Shown: positions 48,957 through 60,884 of the stretch, in pieces
Position numbering within the stretch: position 1 is the stretch's first letter
How the letters are laid out: each line of letters opens with the position of its first letter
Origin: Anticarsia gemmatalis
Lineage: Eukaryota > Arthropoda > Insecta > Lepidoptera > Erebidae
Assembly: GCF_050436995.1 (NCBI RefSeq)
Contig: NC_134753.1
Location: 8,308,001 to 8,372,000 of the forward strand
Length of the DNA stretch: 64,000 bases
Reading direction: 5' to 3'
Program-made: the position numbers and the translations under genes
The notes under the pieces: generated by a model
Databases searched by the model: none
What the model saw: only the letters and a program-made list of their open reading frames with translations
Told to the model about the DNA's origin: nothing

Positions 48957-49207
48957 ATAGCTGGACCCACGCAACTTCGCTTGCGTCATATAAGAGAGAA
49001 TAGGTCATAATTTTCCCCGTTTTAGTAACATTTTTTACTGGTACTCTGCTTCTACTTGTCGTAGCGTGATGATATATAGCTTACAGCCTTCCTCGATAAA
49101 TGGGCTATCATACACTGAATGATTTTTTCAAATCGGACCTGTAGTTCCTGAGATTAGCGCGTTCAAACAAACAAACAAACTCTTCAGTTTTGTAATATTA
49201 GTATAGA
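48957..49207 (-). mobile_element. Lep1-type Helitron copy
   Basis: Reverse orientation, with the GC hairpin at 48970-48990 and the TCTATAC start at 49207. The terminal CTAG has decayed to ATAG. Confidence 0.7.
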
Positions 49208-49390
49208 TAACATTTTTTATTGCTACTCTGCTCCTATTAGTAGTCGCGTAATGATATATAGCCTATAGCCTTCCTCGGTAAATGAACTATCTAACACTGA
49301 AATAATTTTTCAAATCGGACCAGTAGTTCCTGAGATTTGCTCGTACAAACAAACTCTTCTTTTCATTCAGCTTTATAATATTAATATAGA
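49208..49390 (-). mobile_element. Second Helitron copy, truncated, in tandem
   Basis: Repeats the 5' two-thirds of the preceding copy directly next to it. The CTAG end is missing. Confidence 0.65.
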
Positions 49391-49493
49391 TAACATGTGA
49401 TGTATGTGAAATATGTGAATGTAAATTTTATTGTGATGATTTTCCATACGTTGATACAACTGTATCAAAGCATAAAAAATTATCAAGCTAAGA

Positions 49494-49569
49494 AGCTGGA
49501 TTTCGATCTAGATGATGAATAAAAATTATAATATCACAATTTATTCATCATCCAGATCGAAATCCAGCT
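49494..49569. repeat. Hairpin, 30-bp arms
   Basis: Positions 49494-49523 match the complement of 49540-49569 at 29/30, with a 16-nt loop. Confidence 0.8.
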
Positions 49570-49740
49570 CTTTACCGAATCCATCAGCATCGTCAATGGC
49601 ATCATTATTTTACTTTTATTGTTGTCTTTTATTTACGCGAACACGACACATTTAAATGAAACAACTTTTACGGATTATTTTGCGATTTATTAACATTTTA
49701 TTTAATTGACTTTTCGAACACTACAGCTTTGGGTTAGTCC

Positions 49741-50704
49741 CTGAGTACCCCGATCCCCGAGGCCGCCGTCCCGGAGTACCCCTATTTATTTTGTCTTGAT
49801 AAACGATTCTTTAAAATCAGTTTAGCGTAAAAGTACCGTCAGCAAATGATATGTAAAATACATTTTTACTAATCAATACTTAACTTTAAGGATTAGGAAA
49901 AGATTATTAAGTCGTGCTTGGTTAAGGTAAATATTATAATCAGAGAATACAATCCAGAGTACTCTCCTAGAGCAATGACAGGCCTTAATTACATATTATC
50001 ATCTGTGCGAATGTGCATCTGTCTCGCATGTCTTCCGTCACATGAAATAGAAGATGGTTGTTTGGCAATAATGGAAAACAGTGATAATGATTGATAAAGC
50101 AACCTACGATACGGCACAAGACAATTTGCGTTTTAAGGCAATGATGATGATGTTGATGTTCCATTTTGAGTTCGTATTTTGATTTTCTGTATTGAAAAAG
50201 GAACTAATGTGATAGTAATTAAAGCCTGCGATTGTTCTAGGAGGCTCTAAATTATATTCTCTGGTTATAATATTAGGTCGGAGAAAAAGTCTTTTCGCAT
50301 TATAGTATGTATGAACTTGTAATAAAATCTTTTCTCTACGCAAAAAAGCTATTTGGGTATTAATAATATTATATATTATTAATATTTGAGTACCTCACGA
50401 GCTCACTGAAAGAAACCTAATGAACCGTGTACTCATTTGTGATTCTTGAAGCCAAAGAGATTTTATTACAAGTTCATACATACTATAATGCGAAAAAACT
50501 TTTTCCCCAACCATATTTTCCTTAACCAAGCACGACTTTATAATCTTTTCCTAATCCTTAAAGTTAAGTATTAACTAACAAAAATTTATTTGACATAGCA
50601 TTTGCTGACGGTACTTTTACGCTAAACTGACTTTTAGTCGTTTATCAAGACAAAAATAAATTGGGGTACTCCGGGACGGGGGCTTCGGGGATCGGGGTAC
50701 TCAG
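49741..50704. mobile_element. Foldback element with long inverted arms
   Basis: Both ends begin CTGAGTACCCCGATCCCCGA (left at 49741, right complement ending 50704). The arms stay similar for about 270 bp. The right arm is interrupted by the mariner MITE at 50273-50514, so that insertion is younger than the palindrome. No ORF. Confidence 0.75.
50273..50514. mobile_element. mariner MITE
   Basis: Same ends and arms as the copy at 20965-21174 (TTAGGTCGGAG..AAGTCTTTTCG), plus a 30-bp AT-rich insertion in the loop. It is preceded by TA. Confidence 0.7.
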
Positions 50705-50728
50705 AGACCCGGTGTGGATTCAGTGTGG

Positions 50729-51017
50729 ATTCAGTCCAACACGTATTGAAACAGTACGATCCAAATGAATTGTCATTTATAATTGTTATTTTTAAAAACG
50801 TTCCAAGTTGATTGAGTCATTATTCTTATTTTATTCAGTCCAAAATGTAATAAAATATAACGATCCAAATGGCATGTCACTTTTTTATTTATTTTAAATT
50901 TCTTAAAATTATTTATTTTAAAACGTTTCAAGATGGATTGGATCGTTATTTCTATTGCATTCAGTCCAAAACAAATAAAAATAGTACGATCCAAATGTAA
51001 TGTCACGTTATACGATT
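50729..51017. repeat. Imperfect tandem array, about 2.5 units
   Basis: ATTCAGTCCAA starts units at 50729, 50833 and 50959 (104- and 126-bp periods). Each continues with ACGATCCAAATG and a TGTCA-like end. Confidence 0.6.
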
Positions 51018-51276
51018 ACAATTTAGATCTTTTGGTACGTTTTATCATTTAGACCGTGTAATTATTTCAGTAGTTATTGTCGTAAAAGAGTCAGTGTCTT
51101 CACCACTAGATAGGACGATCCAAAATACCTAGCTTGGGCTCAAAAACTCAATTTTGACCACCTTGTGGATTGGAACGTTCTTTCATAACTACGTCCATTT
51201 GTTCCACAATTTTATTTGATTAATAACGACCATCCCTACAGGCGTGGTGGGCCCAGTGGGCAACTGAATTGAATGC

Positions 51277-51317
51277 TGTCATTTCATAACTTGTCATTTG
51301 TCACTTGTCACTTGTCA
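51277..51317. promoter_or_regulatory. TGTCA cluster upstream of the TBP paralogue
   Basis: Five TGTCA pentamers in 41 bp at 51277, 51292, 51299, 51306 and 51313. The last four are exactly 7 bp apart. Confidence 0.55.
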
Positions 51318-51649
51318 GTTCTCAGTCAGTCAGACACATACATCGTGCCAGCAAATTGCAAGGAATAGCTTTTCAACTGCATACGATAATATAATATTGT
51401 TTAACTACTGGCTTCTTGAAGCGAAACGCGCCCGTTGCCCACAACAAATTAAGGCTATACAGCTATCCGCACGTTACATATTACTAAGACTTTCTTGCAC
51501 CAACTCCGTAATATGGCTGTAAACAAATTGTGGAGTGAAGATTGAATTAAACAGATCAGTTTTTGCATCACCAGTAACACATACATAAAAATCCTGCTAA
51601 AGTGAGGGCACTTGGAATTGTTATCTGATTTTATCCTTAATAAATCAAA

Positions 51650-53743
51650 ATGGAAATGAGTGAATCAAATTCATCAAGAACTAGAGATCGACAAACTACA
51701 CCATCTGTACCTGCGCATGATTGGAACATAGAAAACTATGAGGTAAATTTGAATTTTGTGAACTAACATTTTTAATATGAATTTTGGGTATACATCACAA
51801 TTACTATTCATTAGAATAGAACTTAAAATTGCATAATTTATCTGTAATAATTAATAAAATATTCTTTGTAGATGGAGATATCCGTTCAAGAGCCAAAAGG
51901 AATGAGTTCCCATATGAAACCCCATGATGTCATTCAGGACAATAATTATTCAAACAAGGTTTCTGTAATCAGCACTGTATCAAGCCAGCTAAGCAATGCT
52001 GCAAGCAACAATATAGCTCAGACCCCTGCACAGTATGGGACCAGTAATTCTAGTTTATCTACTCCAATACCATCAATGTCGAATCGTATTGCTGGTGATG
52101 TTACTCTCACTCCTAACCACAGTGCATTTACACCACAGTCTGTAAACCCCCACAGTTCAATGACTGCACTTACTCCAATGGTTAGTGGGACAAATCAAGC
52201 CAGGAATAGTATAAGAGTACAGTAAGTAAAATTACATACATGTGTATATACATAAAATCATGCTTTCTTCCCAGGGTAGGCTGAGACCAGAGAACCCCAC
52301 TTGGTACAATCCTTACAAACTTTCTTTGCTTCATTCAAATCCATACATTCATCTTGTCTTACAGAAAAATATCTCATATTTTTTACATTATAATGTATAA
52401 TTTTACCCAAAAAAACATTAAATTTTTTTTCTCTTGCTCTATGTGACTATGATAATAACACAAGTCATGTTTGTTATAGGAACTGTGTGTCAACTGTACA
52501 TTTAGGTTGTGAACTTAAATTGCTAGATATTTACTGCCGAACACGATTTTCTGAATATAACCCAGCAAGATTTCATGGAGTGGTCATGAAAATAATTGAT
52601 CCTAGAGCTACAGCATTGGTATTCAGGTAAACATAACAAAAAACATTTATAATGGTATCAATAAATATTTTGTTATTTTAAGAACTACTTAGCAGTCACA
52701 TTTTGGAGCAGTGGCTTTAATAAAGTAATATATTGCCTGCTACAATACTACCTGATAAGCTAACTAATACTAATCATATTGGACAATATTGCTGTTCAAA
52801 AAGTATTGTATGAAAATTTTATTCATAGTTAAATAACTTTGTTATCTCTTGTGTAATTTTTTTATGCATTTTATTGCAAGCTGCTCAGCAGTGAGACATT
52901 TATAAGGCTTATAAAAAAAATACTGTCATAGCCAGCCAGAGATATCAGCATTCATAATTTCTTTCTTTTTTACTTTTTCTCTTGTGTTTTTTTTATGTTT
53001 CTCACAATATAACTTCTGTATTTCAGATCTGGGAAGGTCCTCTGTACAGGATTAAGAAATGAACATGATTCTTACATAGCAGCCAGAAAATTTGCCAGAA
53101 TTATTCAAAAACTTGGTTATCCTGTATGTATTAATTACTACCTTCATTTATATTAATAGGCTGGTGTAATTTCTTGTATATTTTAAAAATTTTCTTTTCA
53201 GGCTAAATTTCTGGATTTCAAAATTCAAAATTTTATTGCTACTGCAGATTTGAGGTTTCCAATAAGGTTAGAAGCACTTCAACAGGCTCATGGACAGTTT
53301 GCATCTTATGAACCAGAACTATTTCCTGGACTTGTTTACAGAATGGTACGACCTAGAGTTGTACTGCTAATATTTGTCAATGGAAAAATAGTTTTTACAG
53401 GTAAGCAAAGCCTGCACCAAATGTCTACTTTACTACTATTATTATACTATGTTTTACTTACTTGTGGTCCAAACAAGTACTTAAATAAATTAGTTGGGAT
53501 TTAATCTAAAAAAATTCAAATCAACAGTCTTTTGTGTCATGGGTACTCCACGCGCGTAACCCGCCGGCACTCCCGGCAGACATGCCCGGTGGCCCTGCCG
53601 CCGGCACCGTGTGTAGGAGCCGTCGTTGTTATGCTGATTATTAATGAAAAAAAATTTTTCTTCCAGGTGGTAAAACAAGAAATGAAATACACGAGGCATT
53701 AGACATAATTTATCCGATTTTAAGAAGTTATCGTATAAGCTAA
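51650..53743 (+). CDS. TATA-binding-protein paralogue (TRF1-like or lepidopteran TBP duplicate)
   Basis: Six exons: 51650-51742, 51872-52221, 52480-52626, 53027-53123, 53202-53400 and 53667-53743, 320 residues. The C-terminal 173 residues form the two-repeat TBP saddle. All four DNA-intercalating Phe are kept (ARFHGVV, ALVFRSGK, PELFPGL, LIFVNGK), as are the floor Asn of QNCV and QNFI, the TFIIB-facing EPE of YEPELFPG, and the basic AARKFARIIQK face used by TFIIA. It is too diverged to be canonical TBP (for example HLGCELKLLDIYCRT), and the N-terminus is Ser/Thr/Pro/Asn-rich without poly-Gln. It should bend TATA-like DNA. Whether it is the orthologue of fly TRF1 needs a tree. AATAAA is at 53920. 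Confidence 0.88.
53540..53625. other. GC-rich block in an AT-rich intron
   Basis: About two-thirds GC, in intron 5 of the TBP paralogue, sharply bounded. It reads like a transposon fragment but I cannot identify it. Confidence 0.4.
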
Positions 53744-53795
53744 TCTTAATGGTAACTTTATAATGGTTTTAATATTTAATTCATATGGTACAACA

Positions 53796-53853
53796 ATAAT
53801 GGTAGGTGCTTAACCTAGGGACCTAGGTTCTTTATTATGTTAAGCACCATTAT
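53796..53853. repeat. Nested hairpin after the TBP paralogue
   Basis: Outer 15-bp arms (one 4-nt insertion) around an inner AACCTAGG/CCTAGGTT stem. It lies in the 3' UTR region. Confidence 0.6.
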
Positions 53854-54566
53854 GGATGTTTATGATTAACTGTAATATAATTATTAAGCTATTTAATGAA
53901 TATTGTTTTTTAATGAATAATAAAATAAAAATTGTCTGCTCTATTGTGTTGTATCAATATATTTCAGTATCTACATTACACCCGATTTAGAGGTCTCTTA
54001 TTACTGATATAATAATAGAGACATATGAATGTGGATACAAAAAAAAATAACAGATTGTAGGCAGTGTAGTACGTAAGTCGTGTTTGTATAAAACTAGATT
54101 CATTTTTCAATTTAGTAAGCAGAGCCAACTAACTGTACAGAACTCTATTTATAGTTTCCAAGTGCGTGCACAGCATTATAGAGTCTGCTACAATCGCAGA
54201 AACTATACACTGCCGACTGCGTCATAGAGGCGGTAAATGTTCATCTGGCTTTAAGGATAAATACTCCACTTCATATATTATGTAGTAGCCCGTCGCTGCC
54301 AAGAAGTCAAAATATAAGAACAACGGACATAGGAGCAGAGTGCGAGTGGGTAGTGCAAAATTGGCTAATTTCTTACCCGAATCTTGAGTAAAACCATCTA
54401 AAACAAACCCTAAGCGAGAAACTAGAAAGGTTAATAAAAATGCATCTTCAGATACTTTCGATGTTATTATATCAGTACTTAGTAGGATTCATTAAAATGT
54501 AACAAAATGAACGTATTCTATATGCACTCGTTATAGCGTTCGTTGGCTCTATGTGAACAAGGCATG

Positions 54567-54623
54567 AACCACAGACCATGTCCATTCAACCTTTGATAGG
54601 TTGAATGGACATGGTCTGTGGTT
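54567..54623. repeat. Hairpin, 26-bp perfect arms
   Basis: 54567-54592 and 54598-54623 are exact reverse complements with a 5-nt loop. It lies between the TBP paralogue and RnrL in otherwise gene-free sequence. Confidence 0.85.
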
Positions 54624-54819
54624 ATCTCTTTTAATCTTATTCATTCCGATACCATTCCGCACGTGGAAGCCAGAAAGGAAGTTCCTACTTCGTCTAAATG
54701 GTGGCATGTAGGCTTGCGTTGAATAGGAAAGCTTTAAAACTACCTTAAAATTAGCTATACCATATATTGTTAATTTCAAGTTGGTCACACTTGTAAGAGG
54801 GAGTTGTGACCAGTGACAA

Positions 54820-54831
54820 TTCCCGCCGAAA
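54820..54831. promoter_or_regulatory. Candidate E2F site upstream of RnrL
   Basis: TTCCCGCCGAAA, 173 bp before the ATG, fits E2F/DP sites (TTCCCGCC). Ribonucleotide reductase genes are classic E2F targets at S phase. One TGACA lies just beside it at 54814. Confidence 0.5.
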
Positions 54832-55003
54832 TTAACGTCATTTGATATTTCGGCAAAGTGGTCACTGCTGGACAAAGAAGTTGTAACAGAAAACATCTGC
54901 CTTTTATTAACATTGAGCTGCTGCCTTTGCATTTGCACGAAAGGATACAGTCACTGCAGTGTAATTTATCAATTTCTCTGATCAATTACTTTGCATTATC
55001 ATC

Positions 55004-58000
55004 ATGGTCGGCAAATCGAGCAAACTGTTTGTGCTAAAACGCGGTAAGTAAACCGGTGATATTGCCCTCTTTTTATTGATGATCGTTTGATCTAATTATA
55101 TTAGACAATACTTTTGCACGTAGTATATTGGTATTGAAACCTGATTCATTATAATACCGCGTTGTACAACAATTGTAGTTCGACTCTTGCCTTTGCAATG
55201 ATTACTTTTAAGCATGAATTCTCATGAAGCCTTAACTTCTTTGATTGATTACAGGTGGTAGAATGGAGGAGGTGCACATAGATAAGATCACGTCAAGGAT
55301 AAAGAAGCTATGTTACGGCCTGAACATGGATTTTGTAGACCCTGTAAGTATTTGAGGACACAAATTATATTGACCTTCATACCTATAAAATAAAGTTTTT
55401 TTTCCATGGGGGTAGACAGACACCTAGGAACATAATTGATTATGATCCATACAAACTCTATTCTATAGTAAGACTAAGGGCCTGACCCATTTATTTTGCC
55501 TGTAAATTGGTCACTTTTATAATGGGGTGCTGCATTTTCATATTCATATTTTTACTGAATTTTTATTATTATATTTTAGGTGAGTATAACATTAAAAGTG
55601 ATAAGCGGTATATATTCTGGTGTAACTACTGTGGAATTAGATAACTTGGCAGCAGAAACTGCTGCTACTATGACTACTGATCATCCCGATTATGCATTGT
55701 TAGCTGCTAGATTGGCTATATCTAATTTACACAAGGAGACCAGAAAGCATTTTTCAGGTAAATACAATTTCTGATTCACTTATATTAAAAATTATCATTA
55801 TCATATCTCATGTATGTAAGTATTATACTTACATACTTCTGCTTGTAAGTATTTATTTATTCAAGAAGATAGTGGACTCTTGAAACTTTAATTGAACTTA
55901 CCATATTCATGTTGCTAGATAATCAGATATTATAATTTTTTTATTAATTATTTCATGGTTAATTTCAAATGTTTTCATCAATGCGGGCAACTGATGATTT
56001 TAAAAAAATAGGGGTCCTGGTGTATTTGTAGTCTTTCTTTATCTAATTATTACAGGACAAACAAAATTAACATTAGAAAGACTCAGATAAACAAATTGCA
56101 TCTGTTTAGTCTAGTCTGTTACTGCTTACTGTTTATATAATTAACTAAAGATTCTGTATTACATTTTAGATGTAATGACTGATTTATATAATATTATAAA
56201 TCCACATACCAAGGAGAGGACACCAATGATATCAGAATTCCATTACAATATTATTATGGAACATAAAGAGAGACTAGACTCGGCTATTGTGTATGATCGA
56301 GATTTCAAGTACAATTACTTTGGATTCAAAACACTGGAAAGATCTTACTTGCTGAAAATCAATAATAAGGTATTGTATAGCTTCTGTAAATTCATGTGGC
56401 TGAATCTCAAATTTGCCTGAGGTTTTAAAATTTCTCTGTATTTTAAATACTGTGAAAATAAGTGTTTAATCTTAGTCTTTATTTATTTTAGGTTGCTGAA
56501 AGGCCCCAGCATATGTTAATGAGAGTTGCTATTGGTATACATGGCAATGACATAGATGCTGCCATAAACACTTACAACTTACTGTCAGAGAAGTATTTCA
56601 CTCATGCTAGCCCAACTCTATTCTCAGCTGCTACACCACGCCCTCAATTATCCTCCTGCTTCCTAATCGCAATGAAAGATGATAGCATTGAAGGTATTTA
56701 TGATACATTAAAACAATGTGCCCTGATATCTAAATCTGCAGGTGGAATTGGATTACATGTCCATTGCATAAGGGCTAAGGGCACATACATAGCTGGCACC
56801 AACGGAGTTTCTAATGGGCTTGTTCCCATGTTAAGAGTTTACAACAATACTGCTAGGTATGTAGATCAAGGAGGAAATAAACGACCTGGAGCTTTTGCTA
56901 TATACTTAGAGCCATGGCATAGTGACATCTTTGAATTTTTGGACCTGAAAAAGAATACCGGTAAGGAAGAAGTACGTGCCCGAGAACTGTTCTATGCTCT
57001 GTGGATACCAGACTTATTCATGAAAAGAGTAGAAAGTAATCAGAACTGGAGTCTCATGTGCCCTCATGGAAGTCCAGGTCTGGCAGATTGCTGGGGTGAA
57101 GAGTTTGAAACTCTCTATGAGAAATATGAACAAGAAGGTAGATTTGTGAAACAAGTACGTGCACAAGTTCTATGGAAAGCTATTATTGAATCGCAAGTTG
57201 AAACTGGAACTCCATTTATGCTCTATAAAGATTCATGTAACAGAAAAAGCAATCAGAAGAACTTGGGCACCATTAAATGTAGTAATCTTTGCACTGAAAT
57301 AGTTGAATATACCTCATCTGATGAAGTCGCTGTGTGCAATTTAGCTTCTATTGCTTTGAACATGTTTGTAAATGAAGACAAAACATATAATTTTACAAAA
57401 CTTAAGGAAGTAACTAAAATAATAACTCAAAACCTTAACAAAATAATTGATGTTAATTATTATCCAGTTCCGGAGGCAAGGAATTCCAATATGAGACATA
57501 GGCCCATAGGTATTGGAGTTCAAGGATTAGCAGATGCTTTTGTTTTAATGCGTATTCCATATGAAAGTGAGGCAGCCATTAAATTGAACCAACAAGTATT
57601 TGAAACAATATACTATGGTGCACTTGAAGCTAGTTGTGAATTAGCTGAAAAATATGGGGTTTATGAAACATATGAGGGTAGTCCTGCAAGTCAAGGTATT
57701 TTACAGTACGACATGTGGAATAAAGTGCCTACAGACTTGTGGGATTGGAACTCCCTCAAAGAAAAGATTGCCAAACATGGGCTAAGAAATTCATTATTGT
57801 TAGCTCCAATGCCCACTGCTTCAACTGCTCAGATATTGGGCAACAATGAATCATTTGAACCATTTACATCAAACATTTATCAAAGACGAGTTTTGTCAGG
57901 AGAATTCCAAGTGGTAAATCATCACTTGTTACATGATTTAACTGAAGCAGATTTGTGGGATGAGGATATGAAAAATTTGATCATTCATCACAATGGATCC

Positions 58001-58402
58001 ATTCAAAAGATTGAATCTATCCCTAAAAATATCAGAGACTTATATAAAACTGTTTGGGAAATATCTGTCAAAACAACAATCCAAATGGCTGCTGACAGAG
58101 GTGCTTTTATTGATCAGAGCCAGTCTTTCAATATCCATGTTGCAGAACCAAATTATGGCAAATTAACTTCTATTCATTTCTATGCATGGAAAATGGGTTT
58201 GAAGACAGGCATGTACTATCTGCGCACCAAACCAGCTGTTAATGCTATACAATTTACAGTGGATAAATCTAAGGTCAAGAGTAAAATAATGAATGGCAAA
58301 TCAGAGATGACAAACGGTAAAGCTGATGCAGATGACGCGAATATGGCTGCAATCACTTGCTCTTTACAAAACAAAGATGAGTGTTTAAGTTGTGGTTCTT
58401 AA
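55004..58402 (+). CDS. RnrL: Ribonucleoside-diphosphate reductase large subunit
   Basis: Five exons: 55004-55043, 55255-55343, 55580-55757, 56170-56369 and 56492-58402, 805 residues (human RRM1 792). It reduces ribonucleoside diphosphates to deoxy forms for DNA synthesis, paired with the radical-carrying small subunit. An N-terminal ATP-cone is present. Active-site residues are all in place: the redox pair C225 (QLSSCF) and C451 (AVCNLA), the thiyl C436 with N434 and E438 in KCSNLCTEI, the radical-path tyrosines of GMYYLR, and the C-terminal shuttle CLSCGS. The N-terminus is about seven residues longer than human. The large last exon is uninterrupted. AATAAA is at 58484. Confidence 0.97.
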
Positions 58403-60884
58403 AAAATTCCGACATTTAGTTTAATCTGTGTTAATAGTTTAAGTCTGAACCTATCAATCTTTAGAAGATAAATTAATGACTTTAATAAATACCCACAAGG
58501 TGTAATCTCATGATTGGGGAAATAGGCCAAAGATCTGGAATTAATTGATGATAGTCTGACAAGACTTGTCAGTAATGCTGACACATTATGTTCTGAAACT
58601 ATAAAGATAGGCCATGTAACATGTAAAGGATTTCCAGAGTTTTTTTAGATTTTCCTGTACACGAAATATTGTAATATACCGATAAAGCAACACATTTTCA
58701 TGTTTGTTAAAATATACTAGTATTGATTTACAAATAGTCCCATATCCCAACAGCATAGAAAAATCACATCTATGTTGTTACTCTACTGCTTGAAACTTTG
58801 GTTCATATTCGGTTCATACATATTAACAATTACCTAATTAAGTCCAAATATAAAATATTATAAATATTATTATAATAATATTCAATATAATTACGTAGAA
58901 AATGACCCGATCCGCACCTGCGCTGTATCTTGCGTTAACATTGACCCACATTCGTGGGACACCACATGGTTGGTGTGGGGGCCTGGATCGTATTTTAATT
59001 ACTGAAAACGGTAGCAGCCCTGATGGAAACAAACCTCTCCAACCGCCCGAGGAACATGAAACTACCGCCATGATGTAAAAATTACCAGTTTAATTATTTA
59101 TTTAAGATCAACCAACAATTGCTTACACATTTTACACACACTCAACATTAGTATTTTGCATTTTGCCTAAAACATTCAAGTGAATCAAAGGTTAACACCG
59201 CATGCAAAGGAATACATTTGTGATCAATTATTACAAAACAGATTTGATTATGGGTAGTTAGTTAGTAAGATTAGGATAGTATGTATTTAATTAAGTGAAA
59301 TGAAAAGTTAATTGTAATAAGCAAAATAAAGTAAGAAAAAACAGCCCATTGTATTATGTTGATATTGATAATAATTTGTAATACCTATGTATGTAAGTAT
59401 ATACTTAGAAAATAAAATTAATATTTTTTTTAAATAAAATAATTAAAACATTTTTTATTTTGTTACTTCACCACACCGCGACCTCGTCCTCAACTGTAAA
59501 TTCGCAACCTCATACAAATTTTTGTTATTAAGCCTGCTGTGTGCCATTGGGCAGCTGTGTAGCAGAGTGCCAGCCTGTGATCAGTCTGCGTAGGTAGGGC
59601 GCAGGTTTTTTTTTCGGAAAAGCTAAGATCTTAAGTGCCCAAAAGAATACATCAGAATCTATTTAACATAGCAGGCGAAAAAACCAATAAAAAGAAGAGA
59701 TTCCTCCTTTTTATTATTTGAAGTGATGGGATTCACCAGTGCTCCTCTTTTTAAGCCCAATCGAATTCAGTTGCTCTATTTTTATCAAGAACATTCATTC
59801 ATTCTTCTGGCTCAGTCGACACTTGCATGCTTAGGTAGATAATCTGAATATTATTTCAAACCATTAATAAAATCTGATTTGTGAAACAATATTTTGCCAC
59901 TCATTCTTGGGTTCGATTACCGGAATATTCCTAATATTTGTCATTTTCTATTAAGTAGGACTAAATTGTAAACGACGAAATTTATGATAGGTATATAACT
60001 CAGCACCGCCTTCGGTTCTGCTAGCATGGAACTTCGCAAAACGTAGGTTTACGCGCGCTGATGTCCCTTGCAACTCACGGCGGAACAACCTAGCAGGACG
60101 TCCTATTTATTATATATACCTAGTTATTTTCCTACAACTCTTGTAATTTTCTACACTAGTTTGTAATCTATTGACTACTATTGAGTTCTAAGCGGTTCAA
60201 AACCGTAATTCATATGTCCAATCTATATCATTCAATACAAACCAATTAAATTAGTGGTAGCAGCAGTACATAAAGTATTTCACGTATGAGAGATGGCAGC
60301 ACCTGTTCAGTTTACCAAAATGAAAAAAGAAGCATTTTTTTTTTCACACAATAACTATACCCAAATATGATAAAATGTATTAATTCCCTACTTTAATAAA
60401 TTGCCATACACACTAGAGTAAATAACCAATGTTTGTTGATAATAAAGATTCGTAAACAGACTCAGTCTAGTTAACGATGATACAAATAGAGAGCCACATG
60501 CTTTCCTCTAAAGATTTTTATTTAATTAAGGAGAGGCTCATTAGTGTCCTCTATATCTTAATTGAAAAAATGTCACGTTGTTTTCATGTTCACTGTCTAA
60601 AATTAACTATTGATTATTTGTAGGGTTGGAAACTCAAGTAAAAAATTTAAAATATTTACACTATTCAAATCATAATTTTATACACATATTATTATATGCC
60701 TCTGCAAATATACAATTAATAATGGTAAGACTTATTATAGGAAATTGATTGTGCTGTTGGATGCAATCATAACAAACAGTTGCTCTTACTTCATAGTTAT
60801 AGTGGAATATAAAACATCTCACTGAACCCATTGTATTTGATAAATAACAAAATATCATATAATATTTATGGTGAAATAACTTAA
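58403..60884. other. Intergenic, RnrL to syntaxin 5
   Basis: No gene recognised. A GC-richer stretch at 58905-59075 contains an ORF without known similarity and is probably a repeat fragment. Another unassigned GC-rich patch lies at 60000-60110. The right end should hold the syntaxin 5 3' UTR. Confidence 0.4.

Larger units (their letters stand above)
48574..51197. mobile_element. 2.6-kb DNA transposon with 34-bp perfect inverted ends, hosting other elements
   Basis: Positions 48574-48607 and 51164-51197 are perfect reverse complements (34/34, starting TGGACGTAGTTATG); the similarity continues weakly inward to a GAGT motif. Short motifs from the ends (AACGTTCCAA, GATCCAAATG) recur inside. No transposase ORF is present and no target duplication is evident, so the superfamily is unknown. 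It contains two Helitron copies, a 30-bp-arm hairpin, a foldback element with a mariner MITE in one arm, and a short tandem array. It occupies the space between the divergent MED8 and TBP-paralogue promoters. Confidence 0.8.

Noticed and set aside
54549..54985. Minus-strand ORFs of 66-129 codons
   Set aside because: They run through the 26-bp hairpin and the RnrL promoter, with no family resemblance.
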